DNA from: Sepiola atlantica
Lineage: Eukaryota; Mollusca; Cephalopoda; Sepiida; Sepiolidae
Length of the DNA: 64,000 nucleotides
Assembly: GCA_963556195.1 (NCBI GenBank)
Contig: OY744537.1
Location: 19,443,274-19,507,273, forward strand
Direction of reading: 5' to 3'
Position numbers and translations under genes: made by a program. Positions 11,587 to 25,700 of the stretch are shown in pieces. The notes beneath the pieces were generated by a model that saw nothing but the letters and a program-made list of their open reading frames with translations, was not told the origin of the DNA and made no database searches. Each line of letters opens with the position of its first letter. The first letter of the stretch is position 1.

Positions 11587-12832
11587 GAATATTATGCATA
11601 TCTTCATAGAAAAGGATTACTCTATATTTCGATTCTTATTTCTAAAATAATTGATTATGGACAATTTTGAACCTTCATATTTGTGGAAGAGGCATGGATT
11701 TCTCCTTGGAATTCGTGCCAGAAGGACAAATAATGAGATTTCGGATTTCCTTAGAAACCACAGGAGGATCGTAGGAAAAGTAAAAAAAGAATTGGATGAT
11801 TCAGGATTCGATTACAAGGCAACATCAGAAAAAAATGCATGATTGACAATCTGTCGCCATCAAAATACTGGAGTTTGTTGTTGAATTTCAGAAAGACAAT
11901 GAACCCAGTAAACTGATGCGTGCTATTACGATGGAGAAAGGTGTAGATGAAAAGCTGATTTAGCTGGTGGTGCATAAGAACATCTGCTACGTTTCTTACA
12001 AGATGAATAAAGGACAATTTCTCTAAAAGTCGATGCAAGAAAAGCAACTGAGGCACACAAAGAAGCTGGCCAACAAGTTGAAACACCCACTTGAGCCAAC
12101 AAGCTGAAACACCCACTTGAGCCAGATATGTGGTGGTTCTTCTCCGGCGAGAAAAAAAACAACTTCTGTCAAGACCAGAAGATCAACTTCTAGAACAACA
12201 TATGGCTTGTTGCCTCATCCAAAGACATGCTCAGAGTCATGCAGACAAAGTTTCCAGCAATAGTCATGGTCTTCAGTGTTGTCATGCCACCCCATTTCTT
12301 CCTTGAAGGTCACAGGCTGAACACAGATGGCTGAGTGAAGTAGTGAAACCCTGGATTGACCATAATCTTTTTTTAAAACACTGGATATCTTCTGAAGATA
12401 ACCCAGTGTTTTTAAAAGAAATTATGACTCATTGTATAACTTAAAATAAACACTGCCTTGAAACATCTGCAAACAACTATAATACCTTTGTATATACTCT
12501 TTATTTGGAATATAATTTGAAAAATGATTTTAATTGTCAAGAATACATACACACACACATCTATATATATATATATACCAATATTAATTTTAAGTAAATA
12601 ATATTAAATTATTTTTACCTACATACGCCAGCATTTCAAGCGTTCGCTCTCATCAGTGTAGGGAATGATAATCTCAGACGGTCGGAAGGTTCGAACCCCT
12701 GCTACAGAATCAACCTAGACTCTGCAAGCAAGCGTCATAATCATACGGCCACAAGACATTACCACATCAAGAAGGGAATTTAAGTTCTATTTATTCAAAG
12801 GGAGGCACATATAGAAAGACTGACTAGAGAAT

Positions 12833-12877
<45 letters not shown>

Positions 12878-15800
12878 GGTGATTCATAAGTCACTTCATT
12901 TAACTGTTTAAAATGATTACCATATGAAGTACAAACATACTATGAACTTTTGATAATTGTTATCTTACTCTCTAAATACTGCTATTTGTTATTTTAAATT
13001 TGTTCGTTTATATATTTGTTTCTATATATATTTATTTCATAATCAATCAAATATGCTACAAAGAGTCGTAAATTCCTTGCAAAAAAGAATGGAGCTATGC
13101 ATGCAGAACGAGGGTGGAAATTTTGAAAATTTGTTGTAATTTTAAACTCCCATAAATGAATTTGTTGAATAAACTTTCTGTTTTGTATTACCGTATTTTT
13201 TAACTTTAGAATTTCAAAAATAAATAGCTAAGTGACTTATGAATCACCCTATATATATATATATATACATAAAAGAGATAAAGAAATTCACACATGTTGA
13301 TATTTTATAAGGGAGTGGGAAAGTATTATGTTGTTATATTTAATTAAAAGTAATATAATATGTAATAAGTAAAAAAAAAAAAGGGGAAAAGTTAAAATCT
13401 ATTTCCTTTAGTTAACCTCGGAATTTTCATGACCCCCGCAAGTTTGTGTAAAACTGCTAAAGATGTTCATATCTGTTTTTTGTGCTATTGAAATGAGAAA
13501 GTCTTCTTCACTGACCTTGGTTCGAATCAACTGACCGACGCTTGACAAACTTATTGTTCGTCTGAGCAACATGGTTCAGTAAAACGAGAACATCATCCGT
13601 TGGTTCTGTCAGTCCAAACAATTTTACATATCTGACAAAAAAAGAAAACAAAAGAAAAGTTAAAACTTTTTGTTATCAACAATTTGCTCATTGTCAATTT
13701 CCACAAGACAAAATTTATAATTAATTTCAGATTGACATAAAAAGTAAAAGAAAAAGTGCAGTGGTCAACATCAATCTGATAAAGCTTTATTTTATTATAA
13801 TGGATATTTGGTGTCAGTCTAATCAAAAACTATGTCACATTTGTCAAAGGGATTACATCATATTTTTTTAAAATCCGAAACGTTGAAAATTGTTTGACTT
13901 GCACAAATTAAGTCGAGTGCAGATTAGGGCCTGTTCTCACAGTCAGAGCTAACAGACGTGACAAGGTTACCGTGTGACGAGACCCCAGATCAAGGGTCAG
14001 TCTGCACCTGTGAGAGGCTCTGTGACGTCGCGGGCCTTGCGTGGGGAAGAGAGGATCGGTGACGTCACTTGTTCTCGTGAGAAGCGAGTTTTGAGAGTCT
14101 GATTCGGAAGGTGAACCGAGAGGACGTGTGATTCCACGAAAAATAAAAATAAAATTTTAAAAGCAAGAAAGACAACGTGCGAGGTCCGAAAGAAAAAAAA
14201 AAGAAGAAAAAGACGGAGAGACGAGCGAGACAGAGACAGAGAGAGAACTACAAACAGTAAGTAGAAAGTCGTTGTTTTGTTGAGAAAAAAAGACGTTGAT
14301 GTGCCATAAAAGTAAAAACAAAGAAAAGAATGAAACAATTATGAACGTATTGTGAAAAAAAGAAATAAAACAAACGAATTTAGTTAGAAACAAAACTGAA
14401 TAGATAAAAAAAAGACTGTAAAAGACACACACGCACACACAAAATCAAATATAAAAGATAGACTTTAAGATTAGACAAAAAAAAAGACGATGTGCTGTAA
14501 AAGTAAAAACAGAAAAAAAAGAATGAAACAATTATTGTGAAAAGAAAAGAAATAAAACAAACGAATTTAGTAAGAAACAAAACTGAATAGAAAAAAAAAA
14601 GACTGTAACAGACACACACATACACACAAACAACATATTCGGTCTACGTTTAAAAAAAAATGCATTCGATGGGTGGGGAAATTGATATCTTGATTGTTGT
14701 TTTTGTCGGGTGGGGTGTTTTTCATCAAATTGTTTTAATCTTTTTTTTGTTGTTGATTTAAATGTATCGTCAGGAGAGAAACTCATTGAATTAATTTCCT
14801 TGTTTTTTTTGTTTAGCCAAGAGCATTGTTTTGTTTTTATTTTTAGTTTTTTTGCCCTCCTCATATCAAAATTTTAGTATATAAAAGAAAAAAGAAACAG
14901 TGACCAATTAAGATTAAGTTGAGGTCAGCCAATTAAAGGGAGTTAGAATGAGAGAGTTGACCTTTTGGCGATGCGGTAAGGGTTTTAGCGAGGATCCGAT
15001 GTGAAGGCCGTAGGGCGTGTCTCTTCCAACTGACAGGTTGGGATTGAGTTATGTTCGCTACGAGGTAGCCGGTGAGCTTGCGATTATACGGACAAAGAGT
15101 TGTTCGGTGTCACACGTGTGAAAAAAAAAAAAAGAAGCGAGTTGTAGCCATGAAAAGATTGGCATGATTATGGATATATTTTTGGGGGGACCTCGGAGTT
15201 ATCGCATTGGTATTGGTCAATCAAGCATGAATGATGATATATTTAATTTGTAGGAATGGGTCCGTCCTAGGTTTTGGATGTGACCGACCGTGCGCAGAGA
15301 CACCTCTCCACCCCCACGACATAGTTAGAATCACAGGAAGGGTACAGTTAGCAAGCGATGCAAGCGAGTCCGCATCAACGGGGTTTGGAGTTAATTTGGG
15401 GTGAGGGATCACTTCGTGTGCGTGTCAAGGGCAGATATAGCCATGGATAGGTTCAACATTGAAAGAAGGTATTTTAGAGTCCTGTGATAGATAGGAAATG
15501 TGATCGGATTGAGGCTCGATGTGAGTGTCGGAGATGCCACCTCCAAAAGACACCGTTTCCACAGAGGTGTCTTGAACCGAGTGCAGATATAGTGCTTAAG
15601 GATAGAACAGCACCTAAAATTAAATTTGTGTGCTGACCATAATAGGTTATATGTTTTGAAATAGGGGTTTCTGTTTGTTCCCCGTAATTTGCAGTAATAC
15701 CGCCAGTTAGAGAAATTTACTATCGGTTGTATGCCGATGCTTGGGAGAGTGTGTGTGTGAGGTGAATTGAGTGCCTAGGGTTGTGTGCGGATGCCCGTGG

Positions 15801-16705
15801 GGTCAAGTGGTCAAGCAACCTTGCGACAGGTGAACACCCAGCGTGTCCTATAATCGATTGTGACAGGGATGGCCATAGAGCCGATATCGATCGTAAGGAG
15901 ATTTTCCTTACATCCCAGGAAAGGTCATAAGGCCGATTTATGGCAGCCGGGTCAAGAGGGTGGAACTGAGATGTCCAGCTGCGCCGACCCCTGTTTCGAC
16001 CAGACCCTGTGGAGGGGTGTGTAAAAATCAAAATCTTAGGATCGTTTTTTTTTGTATAGGGAGGTAAGGAATGTTGGATAATAGCCCTATGGGAATGGAG
16101 GTATCTGTTGGGAATCGTTGGTTTGACTTGCGCGAATTAACGCGGGTGCAGTCGAGTGCAGATTAGGGCCTGTTCTCACAGTCAGAGCTAACAGACGTGA
16201 CAAAGTTACCATGTGACGAGACCCCAGATCAAGGGTCAATCTGCACCTGTGAGAGGCTCTGTGACGTCGCGGGCCTTGCGGGGGAAAGAGAGGATCCGTG
16301 ACGTCACTCGTTCTCGTGAGAAGCGAATTTTTAGTCAGTCTGATTCGGAAGGCGAACTGAGAGGACGTGCGATTCACCATGTAAAAATAAGGAATATTTT
16401 CCTTAAGGGAAGACAAGAGCGAGAATCCCCCCCCCCTCTCTCTCTATGAATGGCGGAGAAACATTGTTAACTAACTACGATAAAGTAGGATTTGCTCTCT
16501 CTCTTGACGTGGTGAATGACTCCCAGTTAAAATAACAACTCTTGTAATAAAATGAATTAAATCTAAAAGAATAGTTTGTCTTCGGAGTGCGTCATGGCTT
16601 TTGTTGCAGACAACGGACGGCGTGGTTCACGGCAGAGAAGAAAGAATTCATCCACTAGACAACCCGACCGCTCTCTACAAGCGAGGGAGAAATCTAAGGT
16701 ATGCA

Positions 16706-16737
<32 letters not shown>

Positions 16738-19700
16738 AAATTTATTTTGCCGGATTTTTAAAGTCAGACCCATATAGCAATCTTTCTGCAAATCGCTACT
16801 TCATTTGGACTAATCTTTTTTTTTTCTTCCATTGGGACCAAGACTACAATAAGCGTATATATTTCGTTTATTTATTAAAATAACTTGCGTAATCTTCCGT
16901 TTTGCCTCCTCGGGCTAGGAGCAAAGTGTAGTATGGAAAAATCCTTCTAAACTGAGGTAAGATCCAGAGTGCCCCTTTTTGGGAAGCTTGATTTTTCCCT
17001 ACAAAACGAAAGATTACTTAAGTCCGGCGATAAATATTTCATACACCCCATTTCAGCCCTCGTGGGGAGGCAAGTAAATAGTAACACAAAAACATGTGAC
17101 AAAACATCTTTTAAAAGAAAACATGTTAATATTTTATTTGTTTTATTTATGGACCCTCTGCCTTAAAATAAATATTAACATGTTAAAAGAAAAAAAAAAT
17201 CCGAAATAAAAGGTTTATTTACAAGTTGTTTTGTAAATAGCGACCACATGTATTGAGAGGTCAATCGGAAGACGCCGGTGACTTCCGGAACATGTTCCGC
17301 GTATTGTGTTTATGAACTGGGGTCCTTATTGTAGTCTTGCTCCTTCCATTGTTATTATCCCGAATATAACTTAAGTAGGCTGGCCTAGAATTTTGTTAGA
17401 CTGAGGTAATTGTTCATTTATGACCTAAACAGAACCAGCCGCTTGTGAAATTGATAAAAAAAATTCCTACATTTCTCTATCTGTATTCAACTTCAGATTT
17501 ATTGGTAACATGGACAATTTTTTGATTATTGACCTAAAAAAGAAAATTCAGCTTAAGCCATACATGAATATTGCACTACTTATTTATTACATGTATTTGT
17601 AGAGCAATACTTGTAGCTAATATAATTTTCATTTGAATAAAGACAAATTTATTTTCATAACATAAGCGGTTGATCATTATTCCAGAATAATGGATTTCCC
17701 ACTGTCCACGTGGTCGCTTTTTAATAGTCATAAACGGATTTCTCTTACAGTGAGCTTATTCTTATTTATTTACAACTTTCATTACACAGATCTAATAATT
17801 TTTTCCCTGTGGTTTATGTTATAATACATAAACCACAGGAAAAAAATTATTTCTTAGAAACAAGCATTACGATATTCGGCATGGTTTACAAAAGAGAGAA
17901 AAAACTTAAAACCAACTTCAAACGGTTTTAAAGAGCTTTCATACATTATTTTAAAGATAAATAAAATTTACTTCTTTTATCATTATTAATAGATGGTACT
18001 GTGTTAACTTAAATAAATTTGCTTTCAGTTTTAATGTTGCATATTAAACAAAAATGGTGTATTACCTTCTTTTAAACATAAAATATTTAAAAGGGAAGTA
18101 ACCCTTTGCCCTTAAGTTATATCTCTTGATGAAAACAGCATTTTGGAATGCAGAGTTATGTACCCCTGCATTTGGCGAGACAATAATGGGAAACATTCAA
18201 TAGACAATTAAATACGTCCTCATTTCAAAGTAATTTCCTTTCAGTTGTATTTATATAATAAATAATTACTATTGTTTGTCGACACAGAATCGTTTTAATC
18301 CAAATTATTTCTTCATATTTGTGTCTTTTCACTCACAAAAGACCACTTTATTTGACCTTCCTTCATCGCCACAGACATTTTAAAACACGTGTTCACACAA
18401 CTTTCCTAAAATAATACCACTAAACATGATTTTCAGCAAACACACTCTTCTGCAGTTATGTTTTACAATTTCTAGCAATACTTTTTTTTACATTTAAAAC
18501 CAAAAACATTTTCAGACAACTTAAAAAAAATATTTAATCACGGAATGTTTTAAAATATCACAAACTTCTTCAGGTATGCTTTATTCTTACGGATATATAC
18601 AATACTAGATTTTTAGATTTTTGCAGCTCTGTAAAACAAACAAAACATGATAAAAATCAACATTATTTGTTCACCTTTAAACAAAACGTACCAAATACAC
18701 ACAGGTGCAAGGGAGATAATTCTGTTAGTAATCTTTATTGGATTGACAAATATAATGCCAAATTAGAACGCATTTTTCACACTCCTATTTAAAACTTATA
18801 TATTTCTAATAATTCATATATTTACATCCCTTTTTGTCTGCGCTCTCCTCCGGCCAATATATCTTCACAGGGATTTAAAATCTAAGAGATAATTTGTAAA
18901 AAATCAAGATATAATAATACTAAACATTATGTCTAGAATCTTTATCCCAATTTTGATCAAAATCCATTACATGATTTTGATTCTGGAATATGGCTAAAAT
19001 TTCAGGCTTAAGCTTAAGGAGTCTTAAGAAAAAATTGAACTTCAGGGAATTGTGCTTAATTGCTTTCTAATGACTATGGATCAAATTTAATGTAAATCTG
19101 AAATATTTCGAATTTTCAAATGGGAGGTTGTGCTCATATTATGCCTCCTAAAAAACCCTTTAAAATACTCCAAAGAAAGTGAACTTTTGGGAATAATTAT
19201 TAATTGGTATCCTATACCTATTGTTAAAATTTCACAAAACTCTGAGGTGTCTGAATTTTCATGAAGGGTTTTCTTTTTACTCCCTTTGCATGAAATTAAA
19301 TATAGTCCACATTACCATCCCTTATGCCTACATGTTGTGATCCAAAATCATAATGATCAGTTAATTAGATTAGGAGTTAATCCTGTACATACAAGTATAT
19401 AAACAGACTTAACTTTATAAAGATAGAGGCATAAAAATACATGAAAGGAGATTTGAGTAGAACACTTACTGAAGTTTTTTATGTTTATTCAACCAAAATA
19501 ACATGTAGTCTACAATGAGGTCTTCTCCCACTAAATGGTCCTGAAGGCAAGCTAAGAAAACAGAGAAACAAGATTAATTAAAAAACAAAACAAAAATCAA
19601 TAAAAGCTTCAATATTTTACTTTTAACAAAATTGAAAACTGAATTTTCTAAAAATCTATAAATAAGTTTCATTCTGGTCAGTCTAATTTTTCTTTATTAG

Positions 19701-22700
19701 TAATATTTTTTCTCGCAAGAATAGGCTCAATTTAGAAGAAAAATATATTTGAATAGTTTTGGTTTATCTGTTAACGGCAAATCAACCCTTTTGAGGCAAT
19801 TGAATATTGAAGCACAATACTATTTCAAGCGAGCCAAACCTTGTTTTAAAGATATATAAAGCTATAAGACCTCATAAGAACATAGCGCTCAGGTCTGGAC
19901 TCCAGTGTTTAAACATGGGAATTGGAATGTAATATTGAAAAAAAAAAAGTGACAACATTAATAAAATGAGTAAAATATTATAGTTACAAGGAGAAATTGG
20001 AAAAATTAACTACTTTACAAGAAAGTAGAATTAGGGGTGATTTAATTGAAACCTTCAAAATAATTAATGGAAGTTCGAACTATGGTGGATATTAAGCAAA
20101 TAATTTCTCCTAGATCTGGAAGATAGATTTCAAAAACTAGATCTATTACATAATTTAATTTTTTGCTAATATATGTTTGGGAATAATTTTCAAGATCTGA
20201 TTAAGAACAACAATACTGTAGAATTCTTTTTAGATGGAATTAAATACATTCAGAAATAATGGTACAAAAACGAAATCAATAGAAGATTTTGGGGAGCTAT
20301 TAGAGGAAACATTTAACAACATTTGATCTGTATACTGATATTGTATTAATAGTGTAAATTTTCTGTGTAAAAAAAAAGATAATTAAAAAGAAGGGATGCC
20401 CAAAAAGGAACAACAAACAAATAATGATAATATAAATGATTCATTATATAGGATTATTTGAACACAAGTAGCTTTGTAGTATTAAAGACAAAAAGTTTCA
20501 TTCTAACATTTATATCAACTTTATTCGCTATCTTCGTTAAACATGTAATATTATACAAGGTCCCAGTAATAGAGAAGTCCATGAGTTGGGACGACGAAAA
20601 AGGCGTGCGAATTCAAAATGTGGTTTGTAAATAAGTGTGTCGAAATGGTATTAGGAATAAATCCATGTGCAGCAGGTCGTCATCTTGGTTAGTGAAGCCT
20701 TCTTGTCAACGCCGGTAGCCCGTGGCTAATGGCGAGTTTGGTTTGCATTTCAAGAGAGGAGTTTGGTGGTCAAACTGAGCAACGTGGGTTGGTTACGCAG
20801 TAAGGGCCTTCTCGCGGCTAAAGAGAGCTAACAGTGTTGATGCCCTCCCTTTGCTAACCAGTGCTCTGCTTGCATAAGAGATTGTTTCTGATTGGTTGAA
20901 TCAGAATCAAAATGAAATGTAAGCATCAAGCTTACAAGTCAAACAGATATTTCAAACGTCGTTAAGGGCATAGGCTGCTGTTGCTCGTTGCCGTAGTCAC
21001 TACTACTGCGACAGCTTTGGGTTCATAACTTTCTCAACATTATTACTGCATAAATACAATAGATCTGATTGGATTTGAACTCAGCATAGTTGATTGCACA
21101 GTCCGCAAAGAAATCAATAAAGATAATGCCCCCCCCCCTCACACCTATGGGTAAAGTAGAAATGTGTGATCGATTTAATTGTATACAATGAATCATTTAT
21201 AATAGGCATTATATTTTGGCATTGAATAAAGGGTTGATTTGCACTAAAACAGACCAAAATGCTTACATAATTTAACAAAATTTAATATTTTCTTTTTACT
21301 TGAATTCCATAACGTTTCTGTCTTTATTCATGCTCAAAAAATTATTGTTAGCAAGAAAGAATAATGCTAGGTTTTGAATATCAATAAATGGCTTCTAATG
21401 ATACCAGAAGAATATGTCTCTTATAAAAATCTATCAAAATTTATTATTTTTATTGCATGCTTTAAAGAAAGAAATACTATTTCTAAAAGGAAAATTAAAC
21501 ATGATTATTGTTTTCTTTCAATTTAAATCTAATATATAAAGTTGTTGGAATTTCAAAGTCAGACTCAAATCGCAACGTATCTGATATATCGATATTTGAT
21601 TATGACTAGCCAATTGGTATTCATCTTTCTTCTATGTTCTTTGCAAGAAAATAATAGGTTTCTTTGATAAAATAGCTATTCTGGCTAGGAAGATTGTTAC
21701 TATAGAGATAAATTTAAATAGTGACATAAACAGCTACATCATAATTTTTGTTCCCAAGAATAACTAAACAGATGTAAGGAACATAACTCTTAATTTTTCA
21801 CTTGAATGTTTAAAAGGCAGTTAACTCTTTTAGAGGACAACCTTTTTGCCATCTCTATATTAGTAAAATTATGTGACTATTTTGTGGGTTTCCTGCCTAT
21901 ACATTATTATTTTTTCAGATTTATTAATCTAATATTTATTCAAATAAAAAATAAAAATTTTTTTTAATTCCTTCTGTGAATAACCTTAAAAATATGCAAA
22001 AAAAAAAAAAAAAATGAAACTAATACATAACTGAATCCTGGCCAATACCAGGTAGATACAACTAGTACACTAATATATTTTTTTTGTTAAAGGACTAAAT
22101 TAAACTTTTTTCTACAATTACAATGACTTTAAAACAGAAAATGTTTGGTAAACGTTAAGATTGATGACATAAACAGTTTCTTCAAACTAAATAAAATTAG
22201 TGTATAGGCGATGTATATATATTTTTAAAAAGATTATGACATTAAGAACGTTTTGGAGTTAAAATTAATTTAGTATTACGTAGTAATATGGAAAAAAAGA
22301 CGTTCTTATACTTTTTTCGCCCTTAGCGATACAAAAAACATGGCGCAGGTTCCTTTTTGTTAAAATCTCGATTATTCTAGCATATTTACACATTTCAAAT
22401 ACGATTTTCTTACGATTACACGCGTAATCCTAAATAGATTTTAACTCAAAATAGTTCCTCATTAAATAATATTTTAAAAACAACACAACATAAAACCATT
22501 TTTATTGCCTATACACAATTTTTCATTGAATTTTGTTTATGTTGTCCATGTTAACGTCTACCAAATCTTTTTTATTGCTTATATATAAATACTAGCAGGG
22601 CTCCTCAGCATTGTCGTGGAAAGTCAACAATAATTTAGGCAAAAAGTAAAATTAATTTTATTCTTGGTATTAAATCATCTTCAAAATGTGTAAGTGACAT

Positions 22701-25700
22701 TAGCGTCCAAATATTTACTTAAAAAATGGAAGTCATTTAAAAAAAAAAAAGAATCATGTGTTTAGGAGGATTTTTATTTTATGACAACCAAGATGAGGGC
22801 AACAGTCCGAAACATGTAAATAACAAATAACAATAGCGTTCGTTTGAGAAACGTCATCAAATAGTATTTGTTGGTCCCGGATGAAAGGACTTGTGGTTTA
22901 TCACCCTTCTATTAGTTTTTTGATTTTCTCAAAATTGGTTCATTAACTTCTTAAGGAAAATTGGCATGAACTCTGAATGAAGAAGACTGAGTGAACCAGA
23001 TTTTTTAAGCAAACTCTGGTTTGTCCGCCAAAGGTCTAAAATCACCCAAAATGGCAATTATTTTGCAAACATGTAAACTTTCTGAAATTCACCAAAATTT
23101 AACATGAATGTTTATTTACATAAAACAAGTAATCATGACTCCAGGAAAACCCTCGTTCACCTAGGAAACCTAAAATTGCCAAATATTGCATTTTTTCACA
23201 AATACCCCAAAAGATGATTTTTTTTTAGTTTTTCTCCAACATCAAACAAAAATTAGTATTCATTGTTGTTTATATTATTAAAGTCAATATTTTGCCTCTC
23301 AGAGTACTTAAAATGCTTTTTTACTCGATTGGCAAAAGTTGCCATTATTTTTACAATTATATGGAATTCCCTTAATTTAAAATTTACCAAAATGTGTGAT
23401 CATAAGGGAATTTTGAGTAGTACAATCAGGCAATTTTTATAGGTAACTGTTACCAGCCATGAGCACCCTTGTTGCATTCAGAAATTGCCATACCCGCAAT
23501 AAGCCTGACCTCGTGTCACATCGTGGGGAGGCACGAAAATCACGATTACATTTCAGGTTTGAATCTGAGTGTACTATCTGTTTGGCAATGCTCCCATCCC
23601 TTTTGTAGAGAGGATCGGTTCATTGCCTGTTGCCCGAGGCATTCACATTCATAAGGGAGTGCCCTTGTGGATTAAAAAAAATAAACTAAAAATATAAACA
23701 TTTATTTAAAACCCTAAGATCACAAATGCAAATTAAATATCACCACCTTTATTGTAAATGCTAATGTCAATGAATATATTAAAAAAGGTTATCAATAAGA
23801 ATGAAAGCATTGAAGTTTAAACATGCACTAGGCGGCATGTTTAGTGGTGCATGCGAATAGCAGATTTGCTGCTGATGAGAGATTTTCGGTTAAGAGAAGG
23901 GGGGGGGGGAGGGGCACAGAAGGATTTGAAAATATCTCTGATTGTGAGTTAAGTCACCCAGAAATGTTTTTTTTTTGTTTTAAATAAAATAAGTGCCTCA
24001 TTAAACGGGGGTTCCTGCTGAGACCAACCTACTTAAGAAAAGTAATGTTCCTAGATGGTCTGCAGATAAGCCCTTTTGAGTGAACACTGTCTAGCCATTA
24101 TCTCTAGTGGACATCGGAATGGTCCTTCTGGGTGATTGAATGAGGATTACCGATATCAAGACCAGATGTTCAGGATTTCCGGTTGAAGGTGCATATATTT
24201 CAGGAGATGGGAAGGGGAGGTCAGTTAGAGTTGGACGTCTGAGAGTCGGTTGGTTTTCGATGCCCCTTCGGTACAGATAGAATGTTTGTGTCGGGTTGGA
24301 CTTGTGTTTTGATTTTGTTGGGCAAAAGTCTTTCAGCTGCAAGTCTGTTTTTCAGAAAACGAGTACCATTTGTAACCCCCCCCCCCCCCCCCCCCCCAAA
24401 AAAAAACCTCTGTTAATTGTTTTTAAACTGGTGTTGGGGTTTTATTTGGAAGGAGAATGCTTGTGTTGCAGTACTGACTGAATCGAACAACAACTTCGGA
24501 CTGGCACAGCAAGCGGGACGATCACGGGCCTGTGCAGTGGATACACACATGCATGTTAATAGAAGAACGATTCAAAAGTTAAATTAAGTGACAGTTTCGT
24601 ATTAATGATAGATGAAGACATACAAACAGCATTTATTTTTATGCATGTCTATAATGAATTATAGAAATCAAATTTCAATATAAAAAGATATATATATATA
24701 TGGTCGTATAATCAGTACCATTGGAGAGCCATGAATATTATAACTGTCCTGTTTTTAAATCTCCGAAACAGTTACATGGTAAACAGCTGATGATCCCCGT
24801 GTTAATATTAGACGCTTAAGGTCTCCTGTTTTTGTTTAACACTTAGATAATTAACCCCCCCCCCCTTTTTTTTTTTTACTTATATTTTTTCATTTATTAA
24901 TTTTCCAACGAATGTTAAGTCTGCAATATCTTGGATTTAGTTAGTTTGTCTGGGAATTTAAACTGCATTTTACATTTTTTTTTTTTTTTTTTTTTAATGA
25001 CTCAAAGCTTCTTTAGACTATATATCAGTTATAAACATTTTGTTTACTAAAATAAATAGAAACAGCTAAATGTTTTTTGTTTTACTTACAGCAAAGAGCT
25101 AACTTCATACCAGTGTTTATGTTTTTGACTTCTGGTGCTAAAACACCTGGTGTATCATAAACATAAATTTTGGGATCAGCTGAAACCTTTGGAGATAAAA
25201 AACAAAACAAAAATGAAAAAGTATAAAGACAAAAAAGTATATAGATATTTAGTAAGGCTGCATGCAATGCGAACAAACAACGGAATAATGAAAGAGATGA
25301 ACAAAAAGAAATAATTGAAGACAATATATGCAATATTTTTCTTCAAAACCATATCTATTTATTTTTCAGTAAATCTTTCACTTACTGTTAATGGAGTCCG
25401 GGATGGTGAAAAATATTTTGATATTTCTAAAAAATATTTTGATATTTCTAAAAAATGTATATATTTACAAATTATTTGTTACGTCATAATTATTGTAGTG
25501 TAAAAATCAAAGCTGTGAAATTGTATGAAAAGAAAGAAAAAAAAAAATCTGACTCCCAATTTGTTTTAAAAAAACCCTGACCCCTGCAAAAATTGATGAC
25601 CACCAACTCTGATTCTCCACTTCAGAATGGGAGGTAAGACACCTGAGAAGAAAAAAAAAAATCTGATGGCCGCATCAGTTTTAAAAATCCCAACTCAAAC

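Larger units (their letters stand above)
13892..16390 (+). mobile_element. non-coding element with long terminal direct repeats
   Basis: Two direct repeats of about 250-270 bp (13892-14146 and 16119-16390), mostly identical from gtgcagattagggcctgttc onward, bound a 2-kb interior without a long frame. The interior is purine-rich (14150-14640, with a ~190-bp internal tandem duplication) and then GC-richer (15000-16030). This fits a large non-autonomous LTR retrotransposon, but no primer-binding site or target duplication was identified, so the class is uncertain. It sits in the MTG1 intron between exons 19470-19551 and 13516-13631. Confidence 0.6.

Noticed and set aside
14157..14864. Phe/Ser-rich minus-strand ORFs
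   Set aside because: Complement of purine-rich, tandemly duplicated non-coding DNA inside the direct-repeat element.
16576..16761. Arg/Ser-rich 61-codon ORF
   Set aside because: No family similarity and half of its end is TA-encoded Ile-Tyr.
24376..24406. C22-A9 homopolymer junction as a structural element
   Set aside because: Simple homopolymer expansion within a dispersed repeat; length is also prone to sequencing error.
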